Shown piece after piece: positions 14,516 to 26,500 of a stretch of 64,000 nt of DNA. This DNA comes from Mytilisepta virgata (lineage: Eukaryota; Mollusca; Bivalvia; Mytilida; Mytilidae), in assembly GCA_028015205.1 (NCBI GenBank), contig CM051517.1, positions 54,497,455-54,561,454 of the forward strand. Reading direction: 5' to 3'. Numbering within the stretch: position 1 is the first letter of the stretch; the number at the start of each line of letters is the position of its first letter. Position numbers and translations under genes: made by a program. Under the pieces are notes generated by a model. That model had not been told where the DNA came from, searched no databases, and saw only the letters and a list, made by a program, of their open reading frames with translations.

Positions 14516-17500
14516 TCCAAAATGTATGTGTTTACAGGTAATGCTCCTCACTTTGTATATGTGTACCGTGATTAGGTTCTATAAATCATTTTATTTGCTT
14601 TTATAAGTGATGTACATACATACTGGTACATATTTAATTGTGTTGAAAATTATATAAGAGTTATGTGTTGTATGAGGGAGTTGTCTCCCAATTTTATATA
14701 ATTTTGAATGTATAAAATTATATGTGTTTTGTAATATACCCTCCTGTGGCCCTAATTTGGAAATAAAAGTATCTATCTATCTACCTATGGCGCCTGGCTT
14801 CCCACCATCCCACTCTTAAAAAGGGACCTCCTGCAAGGTTATTATGGAATATATATAAATACTCACAATTCGATATCATCATTACATAGGAATGTTGAAA
14901 CAGCCCATAAAAGGCCATTTACGAGAGTTTCTATTGATGCTTATAGTAAAGCATCAAAACCTCCCCAGTTTGTGTTTCTTCAAGGAATCATTCAACCAAA
15001 CTTTCGTTGGAATGGTTCAATTATTTCTGGAGAATATTTTGTAAAATTTTTTTCAAATTCAAATAATTACTTTATTGTCATTAAACATAAAGTTTGTGAC
15101 AAAAACAGATTAACAAATTTATACACAATACTGAACGTTACAAAAACTTCAAACAACAAGCAAAAAGTGACTAGTCCCCTGACCTCAGTTTCAAAGACTG
15201 TTTTAAAAAGGAACCAGAGTTTTTTACTTGCTGGGAGGACGCTGTGTTCAAAATTTGAATTTTGGGCAGAAAAATTTTGAAAAGTTATTTGTCGTAATGC
15301 TTCATTTAATTTACTATTTAATATGAAATGGTTTTGATCTTCTATATTTTCACATGTTTTAGTTTCTTCTAGACTATGAATTTTTGCTTCATATAAAGTA
15401 CTGTAACTTTCAGAAAAAGCGGTTTTTACTTCTAAATTTAAATTTTTTGAACATCTCAGTTGGTATTATTAATGTTTTCTAATTTGGTTTTAGTATTCTC
15501 TTGGACAATGTCTTCAGCGTATGTATACCATGAATATATATTTGGGAATATAATTCCTTACTTAGATTAAAAGTTTAACATATAACAAACTTCTGAATTA
15601 AATGTAATCAAATTTGACGAAATTGTGTAAGGCACAATAAGATATGCGTAAATATTAAATGTGTTAAATATTTTTGTTGTTCAGTTACATTTTTGGGGAA
15701 CTTTTCCTTCATGTGAATTGCAATCAGTTCTGTTTTCTGAACCAACATTTGATTTTATCAAGTTAGGCGTTTTACATCCTTTTCGAAACATATATTTATT
15801 AGTTTTAATCGCCACGTCATTGTTTTCGAAACCGGAATCTCTTTTTGAGATTAAATATTTTAAATAGCTAAATAGAACTGATGACCTCAAACCTGAATTT
15901 TTTTTTAAATTCCAGTTTCATTATGGTTTTGATTGGATACACACTACTTCCTGAAATATCGGTGAAATATTTTCGAATTGATTTCGGTGCAGGTGCATAT
16001 TAAAGTGAAATATATTCTCAGTACGATGCACAAGACTATATTTTCTCCTATTCCTGGCGTGTTTAATCGGTGGGATAAAAATACATAATATCTTTAACCA
16101 CTTCCCGGTGATTAAATTTCTACGTGGGAATTACCGCCTTTTTTTTCTACAGTTATTGGAACGATAAACTAGAGAAGTCCCGAAATGAAGTCTATGTAAA
16201 CAAACTAGTAAGTAAGTAAGTAAGTAAATTTTATTTAGAGTCGGCATATATATACATAATAACAGACAAAACATGAGCTCTGGTGAGCTCTTTAACCGAC
16301 TATCACAAACAAAAAATCATGCAGCATCATGCAATACTAATTAAATAAAATGAAAGAGCATGCAAATATATAAAAGCAATTTGATGTTGATTCATGAGCC
16401 CCTAGAGTCAAAGCTCATGTAGCAAGCCCAAATCACTTGAATATCATTAAATATTACAGACTAAAAAGCATAAAAACAATAAATAAATAAATTATTAGGC
16501 ACAAGCATTTACTTGCAGATATATTTAGTAAATGCATAAAAAGCAGAGCAAAAGGCCACTACAAAAAGAAAGGAAGAAATTTCAGCTTTGAGACAGCACT
16601 GGATGGAAACGGCATGAACTGCAGTTGCATTTTTTAGCCCCACACCAGGAATATATATAATTCCTAAACTGGTCAAAGGAGGTCATGATTCTAGCCTCAT
16701 TGGGAAGGGAATTCCATACTTGTGCTGCCTCAAATCTAAAGGATCTTTTACCATAACTTGAGGTTCTAGGTCTAGGTACCTCAGCAGTGTTCACATACCT
16801 GAAATTATATGAATTGTTTTTTATTACAACTAAATCTTGGATGAATAAAGGACATTTTTTATTAATTATTTTAAAGGTCTCCAAGGCAATTGAGCGCATT
16901 CTACGAGTTTTTAATGATGGAAGGTTTGAAATCTGCAGGAGTGTTTCATATGGGCTCTGATGGTCTTCATAAATAAAGCGAAGCGCTCGTTCTTGTATTT
17001 TTTCTATTTTTCTGGTATTTTGTTCCCCACAGAAATGCCAAGTCAAAGGGCAGTAACTAAAGTTTGACATAATAAAAGAATAATAAATTGTAAGTTTACT
17101 CAGTTTATTTAGGTGTTTCCCAATTCTTTTCAAAACATTTAATTGCCTTGCAGCCTTTTTACAAATATTTGAAATATGTAAATTGAAGTTTAATTTAAAA
17201 TCAGTTGTAACTCCAAGTAGTTTAACCTCATCCTCACATGATATAGAAATACCATTCAAATCAAACACAATCTTTTTATCATGTGTTTTTTTGCCAAGAG
17301 AGATAGCTTGAAATTTCTCTGGGTTGGCCTGCATTTTATTTGAAGAAAACCACTGTATTAAATAATTGCTGTCTTCCTCAAGAGCAGAAATTATATCTTG
17401 TAAGGAATTTCCAGACTTTGACAAAGTATTGTCATCAGCATAATTATATAAAGAACAATTTTTAACAAAAAAGAACAAGTCATTTATAAAAATATTAAAT

Positions 17501-20500
17501 AGGATGGGTCCAAGGATGGAACCTTGTGGTACCCCTTTAAATATGTCAAGCATACCACTTAAATTTTGGTTTACTTTCACACACTGTCTTCTTTTTGTTA
17601 AATAACTATATAACATATCAAGTGAGGATTTGGAGAGACCATAAGCTTTTAGTTTCAGTAGCAGTAAGTCATGGGGGAGACAGTCAAATGCTTTTGACAA
17701 GTCCATAAGGATAGCTGCAAGGTATTTATTTTGGTCTAAGGCTAATTTCCAATCTTCAATCACTCTTAATAAAGTTGACTGACATCCAAAACCTGATCTA
17801 AAAGCTGCCAAGAATGGATTGAAGATTTTATCAAAGTACTGTACTATTTGTACTTCTATGGCATTTTCAAAAATTTTAGAAATAGCCGGCAATACACTTA
17901 CCGGTCTATAATTTCCTTTTTCTAGTACACTATTCTTTTTGTGAATAGGTGCAACTTGAGCTTCCTTAAGACGGTCAGGGAAGGTTGATGATGCTAATGA
18001 TAAATTAACAATATCTGTAAGGGGTTTTACAATAGCAGGTTTAGCAAAACTACATAGCAACGACATTTTCTTGAGGTTTTTGTCGAAAATCATAGGAGAA
18101 ACAGATTCTCCTTCAATTTACTCGTGAGTTTTGGAATTTCTCCACCCTCAATAGTTAAATTTTAGATTTTAACACGCTCGCTAAAGGCTCGCGTGTTGAA
18201 AATCGAAAATTTAACTATCTCGGGTGGAGAAATTACATAACTCACTCGTACCTGAAGGAGAATCTATATTTATATGCTTATTTTAGCATATAATGGTCTC
18301 TCACTCAAAACATTTCAATGCAAAATCGCATGTTAACTGTTACATTTTGTCTTATCCATTAGCATATTTTATCTGGATATTAAACGAAAACCTCCAATGC
18401 ATAAGATAGAAATTAGAAATGAAATCTTTAATCAGCGACCAATTGTGGAAAGGTAACTATTAAAACTATATAGATTCCACCAATTTGTTCAAGCAAATGT
18501 AATAAATGTCTGTAATATTAGTATTTACTTAATATGTATATTTATCTTCACACAGTTTTATTACCTACCAAAGTTTATTAAATACTTCAAAAGTCAAGCA
18601 GATAACTTTTAAATAAAAATCATTGGAAAGTATTTACACCACACATTTATGATTAAAATAACTTATAAATTTGGTAATATTAGAAATTACTCTCCACTTA
18701 TGAGTATTTTAAATTATCCAGACTGATACTACACATTTTACATTGATTAATTTTGAGATGAAAGAAAGTGTTGTCTATATACAGTAAAACCGAACTTTTG
18801 AAAAGCAAACGAGGTTTTTTCCTGAATAGCCTTTAATTGGTTTCTTGGCAAATAATTTTATTTGAATACTGCATTTTAATTGGCTGACCGGTATAGAGCA
18901 ACATTGGTTATTCTGTATAACCTGGTTTGGTCTTGTGACGTCAACAACGGATTAATCTGCTACTTGTAAATTCAAATAGTCCCATGTCATTATTGATGCT
19001 TGATCATTGTACTTCTGTTTGGAAATTAAATTATAAGGAATGTTTCCAATTTTTGTACAGGTTATACTTTAATAACATAGTTAAGGTCAGTTTACGGCAT
19101 TCATAAACGGCTTTGCGGTTTATTATGCTTAAACTGATCAAAACCAGGTTATATCGTATAACCTGTTAAAAAATTGGAAACATTCCTTAAAACGAATTTT
19201 GCATCTGTATCCAATGGAAATTGTTAATTTCGCCTGCGATTTTCCCAGACACCCCACAATGTTGATTCTCGGTAAACAAGGTAAGAAGAGATTTGGTGAA
19301 TTAAATATTCACACAAAGAATTCTTTCACTTCTCAGACCAATTTCGAAGTCAAAATCTGTAGGGTACATAGCCTGTATTTAATCTCTTCAGGATTGCTAG
19401 TAATAACTAATAAATAAGTTACTGAAAAATACATACGCATGCACCTAAGTATCGCTTTGAGAGACAGTTTTCACGCAAATGCAACGTGAAGGACACTCGG
19501 AACCAAAAACGAAGTTTTTACTATTATGGTAGTTTCACCTTTCTTTCGGAAGTCGAACATGTCGAATGTATTGGTTCTATGTGTCCTTCTTGGCAGTAGT
19601 CGAAAAAGTGATACAAAATGCTTGAAATTTTTATTTTATATTATTATTGTATTGCTCAAACAGAGACAAGAAGGATCGGGCACAGGTTACACAAACTTAC
19701 GAGAATAATTTGTTCACTAGAGATTTGGTATTTTTTTATGATGATGTCAGTGTAACAACATCCCATAATTAATATGAATGGGTCAGCATGTGTCACCACG
19801 AGGCTTTCAACTAATGTCAACAGCCCTCCACACGAAAATAAAATCTCAATAGTGAATATAGTATTCGATGCATACAATTAAGAAAAAAAAACAATAATTA
19901 GACACAACCATGTTTAATGATTTTTTTTATAATTCGTTTACCTGTTACCTTAATGACACTGGTATTTTATTACTTGAATAAAATGTAGTAGGTTTGATAT
20001 GGCGTAGTCACAATTAGCTCAAGTAAGAAAATATAGGTAGCACAACTTGTCCCCATTCCTATTCTAAAAATAATCTTCAATAAATTTTGTTAAAAAAAAT
20101 CAGAAACGGAAAGGGGTTTAGAATACTATTACATTGAATGAGATAATTCTGTTTTAATATAAAAATTAGGAAATGTAGTGTGTAAAAACTTAGAATGTAT
20201 ATATAAAGCGTTAAATATCCCAACACTTTTATTCGGCTATATAATGTAACTATATACAAGTCTAAAAATAAGGGTTTAAAACTAAAACCTTGTATAATAT
20301 AACATGAATAACAATGGTTTAAAGAAAACATGAGAATACTTCTAAACGAATTGATGGTTAAAAAACATCGTATTAAGTTGACAGGTACGTAAATGGATAA
20401 TCTCACGGAATTTTATGAATTTTTGCATACAACTAGAGCCTGAAAAACTGCACATGAACATCGAAAAAATGATATATATAACTTTTACACTTTTTGAGAT

Positions 20501-23500
20501 ATAGCAAATTAAATATCTGGAAAATAGTAGTAAAATTATATAGAATACACGTAAATATCGTAAAAAAGTTCAGCAATTTTGACTACAAATTAACATTTCT
20601 CGAAATCCCGTCCTACGAATTTTCTTTAAAAATGATATGTTTTTGCTACAGGAATTTCCGTTTTATTGATATAAAATTTATAGGGGGTCACCGAATTTGT
20701 CTTTTGAGTATGGATAGTTGAATCTGCTGTACAGCGTGGAAAATGCGCCGAAAATGCAAAAATAATCGTGATGTCGTGGCTCTAAATCTTATTTTTCGAC
20801 GTTTTTAGGTATTGCACAGACACTCGGATGATTTATACTGCTAAAACGAATTCGGTGACCCCCTATAGCTTTCATATCAATAAAACGGAAATTTTAGTGG
20901 CAATAACATATCAATTTTAAATAAAATTCGTAGGACACGTTTTTGAGAAAAGGCAATTTAAAGTAAAATTTTTCAATATTTTTTGGCGATATTTACGTGC
21001 ATCCTATACATTTGTACTTTTTTCTACAGAATATTCAATTTGCTATATATCCGAAAGTATAAAAGTTACTTATATATTTTTTCGATATTCATATGCAGTT
21101 CCACATGCTCTAATTGCTTGCAAAATTTCATAAAAATACCTGAGATAGCCCATTTACGTACCTGTTACCTTAATTTAGCTCATTGTTGAAGGTCTGTTCT
21201 TTCATTTGTCTTTAGGGACGAGTACATAAATGTTTTTGATTTGTTTTTTTTTTTATATAACTGTATATAAACTCTCATCTTTTTTATCTCCGCTCACAAA
21301 TTAGTCGGTAAATAGTATTCAGTTCGTACGAGCATATTTTCTTTTAAAATCGGAAGATACGTGTAGTTTGTCTGATGCAAATCATGATGTGTTGTTTTTC
21401 CATTTCTATTCTATGACTTTGGTCAGAAATATAAGGTACAAGAGTTAATTCTAATACCTTCTAATATGTAATAATATGCCGCGAAGATATTCTGGTTTTT
21501 TTTAATCAGGAAATGGTATCGCTATAACCCAATTTTTGTCTTTGTGAGAAGTTTTACAGGTGGTCAGGAAATTAAGATAATCATGCACCAAAGTATGAAC
21601 TCTAATAACAAACAGGACCTTCACTATCAATGCAACTGGTTATCCTGTCATATAATGCATGTCTAGCAGTTAAACATCCTTGTGCATATATAAACTCAAA
21701 TATAAAATACACACTGTACAAACGGAACTGTTTGTATACTAGTGATTTTGTGATTTCGAGATAAGAAGCTAACGGTTGGGGTATAATTATATTGTGTGCC
21801 CATTTTACATGTCCCGGATATTTGTAATTATCTGACTTTCAACTGTTTATTTTACGGGGTATGTGTACGGGTAGTTGCCACGTACTATTTTAGTACTAAT
21901 TTCTTGTTACGTAATTTGAAGACGATTATGACTTTAAAGCAAAGAAAATAATTATTAAACAAATCGCTGACTCTGATAGCATCAGTGTAAGTGCTTTTGA
22001 AAGATATGTATTTTTTCCAGTTTTTGATTAAATAGTTGACGCTCATGCTAAAAATAATATTTACTTATAATCAAACGAACTAAACGATATATGAAATGTG
22101 TGAACGATTAGAAATTTGACGTGTACCTATAAAAAATAAGCTATATACATGTGATCTATGGGGAATCCAAAAAGACAAATCATCTTGAAATCGCATCCTC
22201 CAAAAATATGCTAATGCCGGATTACATGATCAAGACTTATGATCTTTGGGACATAGGTACAATAATACTGCTGGAAAATAAGACATTCAATTTCAATGTA
22301 CAAGACAAAAAGGGATAAAAATGATGTGACACCCCCCCCCCCCCCACCTGTGCTTCCAAACAAAAAGTTTCCTTATTGATTCCCTAGGAATTACGGACAT
22401 TGGCTTAATTTTAAATAACGAATTTCTTTGTTTTTTTTTTAAAGAAATGAAAAGAAAAATTTAAATATCCAATAATATATTTCCAAAGGATTCTTCTAAG
22501 GATCATTGTTACAAAAGTTTTTAATGAATCGTTCAGAATAGCATAACCGACACCAAAACATTTTTTATGGGCTTCCTAAATCGTGTTTTCCTAAGAGAAT
22601 CTCCCCCTCCCAGCACCATTCTACCCAAATTTTACTGAAATCGGTTAAGATCCTTTTAAAATAAATATGCATGTAGTTTATAATATTTTACATATATATA
22701 CTCAAATCAGTAAAAGTTTAGGTTGTTAAGATCCGAATTCAGGGAACTTGGTATTGTGAAGATGTATTCATTGTAGTCCATCCGAGAGCCCCCCCCCCCC
22801 AAAAAAAAAGAAAAAACAAAAACAAAACAAAAACAAAAACAAAAATATGTCCTTGGGTACTCCAAGATAAAAAATTAATTTTTCTATGAAACCATATAAT
22901 TTCCGGATTTAACAACAGTAAAAGTTGCGAGTATTATATGCTTTTCAAAGCATACACATTATAATTTTTATTGATTCCGTCGCTGGTTTAGAAACCGGAA
23001 TCTCGTCCTAAAATGCAGAATTTGTGTACGTAAAATGTTGATGTGAACCCGATAATATTTTTACAATGGTTTATGTCATTTTGCATCCAAGTAGGATTTC
23101 TTTTTATTGGATCCACACTATTTCACAATATAGATCCAAAGGAAAAATTTTGGATTTAAAAGACTTAATTGACTATTTTGTCATGAATAAAATGCATATG
23201 AAAGTGAGATATCGTTTTATCTGTCAATATATTCATATTTTATAGCATATTCGCACTGGGGTGTCTAAAAGTAAACATTTAACATTAATATTTTGTCTGC
23301 ATATATATTTAATGAAAATATCCATTCAATCGATTGAAAATAAAATTTTGAGCTACCAACTCACTGTGACAACTCGATTATTCAAAACTGTATATGTTTA
23401 ACCAGTGTAACAACTGTTCGTAACTTCAATATCTACTGTAGCATGTTTATAGTACATATTATCTGCACACAGTTTTATGGTCTACCAATGTTTATTTAAT

Positions 23501-26500
23501 ACTTCAGAAGTCAAGTGAAATACTTTAAAACTAACCCTAATGGAAAGAAACTATATTTAATCCACACATTTATGATTAAACAAACTTATAAAGCTTGTAA
23601 TATTAGAAATTACTCTCCACTTATGAATATTTTAAATTATCCCGACTTTTAAATATTCAGAAATGGAAATATCTGTATATAACTAATAAATCTCGGCGAT
23701 TTATTTGTAGACACGTTAAACCGAGTTTCAGAAAGCAAGAGCATTTGTCTTCCCGTATATAGCCTATAAATGGTTTGTTGATAAATGGTGAGAATTTTCC
23801 GTCGATCTAGAACGATGCAAATTTTTTTCCAAAACCCCACTCTAATTCTCGTGCCGTAAAAATAAGGTAAAAATTCATATGGTGAATTACAGTAAATATT
23901 CATAAAGGTATAAAAAAAACGTCTTTATTGTTGTTCTTTATCTTAGAGTCACCCTGGCCAATGGAGACAACTAAACGTGGGTAGAAAGTCTGTTTGTACC
24001 TCACAAACACTGCAAGTTATAAACGATTTCTAACATCGGGTTTGAGTGGAATCCTGTTCTTGATGAAATTTCTGTATTTATAAAAGATACAATTGATCAT
24101 CAAATTTCACAGAATAACAAGAAAACACTGTCGAAAAAATAAAAAAATGCCAAAAACATGCAATAAAAGACAAAATATGAATTCATACTGACGAGGGAGT
24201 GAGTTATGTAAAAGAAAAAATAAAATTCAAATATAAAACCGAGAAAAAATCGCTTCACAAGAGAAAATATGAATAAACCAGGAAGAAATTTATTTAGTTA
24301 ATCCTTCAGTTTTTAGTAAGATTATATACAAGGCAATTTTTAAAGCTTTCCTTTAAATACTGAAATTACCGGTATTTAGCAGGATTAATGGGTTTTATGC
24401 AAAATACGTCATTCTTAGTTCCGTTTTTCTATAGATCATGGTTTTCAATAATGTATGTTTGATATTGAATGTCAAGTTCATTACTCGAATCTCAGTACAA
24501 ATACATGCAAGCCACTCCTGCATATGGTTTATATGTGATGGGAAAATATGTATCATCTTATTGGTGACCATACTAAAGAATAATAAATCATTCATTAAAT
24601 CATCATATATACATATATGCAAAAAAAATATAGAAAAAAACATGAAATATTTTACAGTTTGTATATATAATACAGTTTAAAAACTGTGTAAGCCTTATGA
24701 TCAGTTTAATTTTCCAATTTAGTTAAACAATGTTGGCGGTCACGCATGCATATTTTAGTTGAGTAAGGACTCGTCAATTGTGCTCTAGGCCAAATTGTTA
24801 TTCAACTGGCCAGTACAACTCTGGACTCAATTATTAAAATAATAAACTATTCAGTTGGCATGTTATTCATACAGAGGATAAAGTTGGAAATGGAATTTAA
24901 GTAAAGATATTAATATTCTAAAGCAACAGGTTGGGATAATGTGTGCTATATAATATATTTCATATTTAAAATCCGATTATAAAGTCAATTTTAACACAAA
25001 TCTGGGGAAAAATCAAAATTAAATCGTCGCCAGGTTATGTATATTAATGATGATAAGAGAGCAACCATTTGATTTTTAAAGGGGGGGGGGGGGGCATGGA
25101 AGGAATTTGAAAAAAGGCAGGATGCAAAATTTGGTGTAAAAAAGTCAGGACCAAAAATCCTCAGAAAAAAAGGCAGGATGGAAAATATAGTAAAAAAGTC
25201 ATGAACCCGGAAAAAAAGGCAGGGCAACACCAGGTAGGAAAAAAGGCAATCTCGAAGTTTTGCTAAAAAAAGGCAGGACTTAAGATTACTTCCATGCAAT
25301 TGAGACCAAATTTTGATGGAATGGTCTTTAGGTGTTCACTTTTCAAAATTATCTATGGGTACCGAACATCTGACGAATATAGTCGTCATTACTAGAAATA
25401 GAAAAAGCAACCAAACTTCTCCTTGAAGATGGAATGGTTCCTTTCAAAATTATATCTGGGGTCCGGTCCTTCTCCAATATGGCCACCATTACCATTGTTA
25501 CTAAAAATAATCAAATCAGCAAATTTATATTTAAAAAATCTTAATATGTCGTTGAAACTAAGTGTAATTGGTCATGGAGCAATTAAGATCAAATCTAATT
25601 GAATGGTTCTTATATGGTACCCTTTCAATATTTTGCTTGGGATCAGGACCATAGAGCAATCTGATCATTGCTTTTGAGAAGCACAACAAAAAGCATTGAA
25701 AGCATGGATATTAAGCTTTGTTTTTAATAAAAAAATTTAATTCTTGTTCATGATTTTTGAATGGCAAATTAAATGCAGACGAGGGATGCAGACTACTCAG
25801 AGCCCTTGTCATCTACATTCTGGAAATATGGCAGTATTAATTGTTAATTATCGGGCTATTATATTGTATTTGCAGTACTAGGTTTGGGTAAACGTAAAGA
25901 TCGGTTAAACTTCCAAAGCTGCAAAGCGTCTGTACCACTTTTGTCAGGGAACCGCCTCGGTGATCTCGTGGTAGAGTGATCGCCTCGAGTGCGGAAGGTC
26001 GCGGGTTCGATCCCCGCGGCCGGGTCAAACCAAAGACATTAAAATTGGTATTTGCTGCTTCTCCATCAAGTACGTAGCATCTCGGAGTAAGAGTAAGGGC
26101 TGGTTGGCATGGAGGCATGGAGTCATTATAATGTGTCCGCGTGGGGTGACATGTCTCCCAACGGACTGCTACCGCGTGAGCTAGTACTTTAAAAATCCGG
26201 CTCAGTGTGTCGGTCTAGTACAAAGCAGGGTTGATATTAATTTTCTCGTCCTGGTATGTATTAAATAATTGCCACTGGACATTAATAATTTTTCCATCCA
26301 TCCATTTAATTCCCATCAAAAATTCCAACGTTTATGTTGTTTTTGTCCGATTGCAGTCCGTACTGTCCGGTGACAATGTCGTAATGGCCTCATATTAAAA
26401 CTTTGTGGAGACAATCAACGGAATCCAAAGGAAATTCTAAATAAAACTTTTCCCAAAAACATACAAACAAAAAAACAACACGAACGAACAAGTCCGAGAG

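Larger units (their letters stand above)
9630..14790 (+). mobile_element. Decayed CR1/L2-like non-LTR retrotransposon (LINE), nearly full length
   Basis: In order: an SGNH/esterase-like ORF1 (9630-10150), an APE-type endonuclease (about 10694-11530), reverse transcriptase (about 12190-13340) and a C-terminal region (to about 14176). An AT-rich 3' part follows, ending at AAATAAAAG and a (TATC)n tail near 14790. Every ORF carries stops and frameshifts, so it is dead. An esterase-bearing ORF1 is known from CR1-clade LINEs; the exact clade is not certain. About 14180-14540 may be a later insertion, with a (TA)n run at 14477-14513. Confidence 0.8.

Noticed and set aside
19526..19708. Open frame with a signal-like start (MSNVLVLCVLLGSS) as an alternative first exon of the SOD-repeat gene
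   Set aside because: There is no GT donor at the right phase after the hydrophobic part; the 4118 exon has a perfect donor and phase.
25945..26030. Functional tRNA gene
   Set aside because: It has good A/B-like boxes and a strong T-arm, but an acceptor mismatch, a poor anticodon stem and SINE body sequence directly after it.
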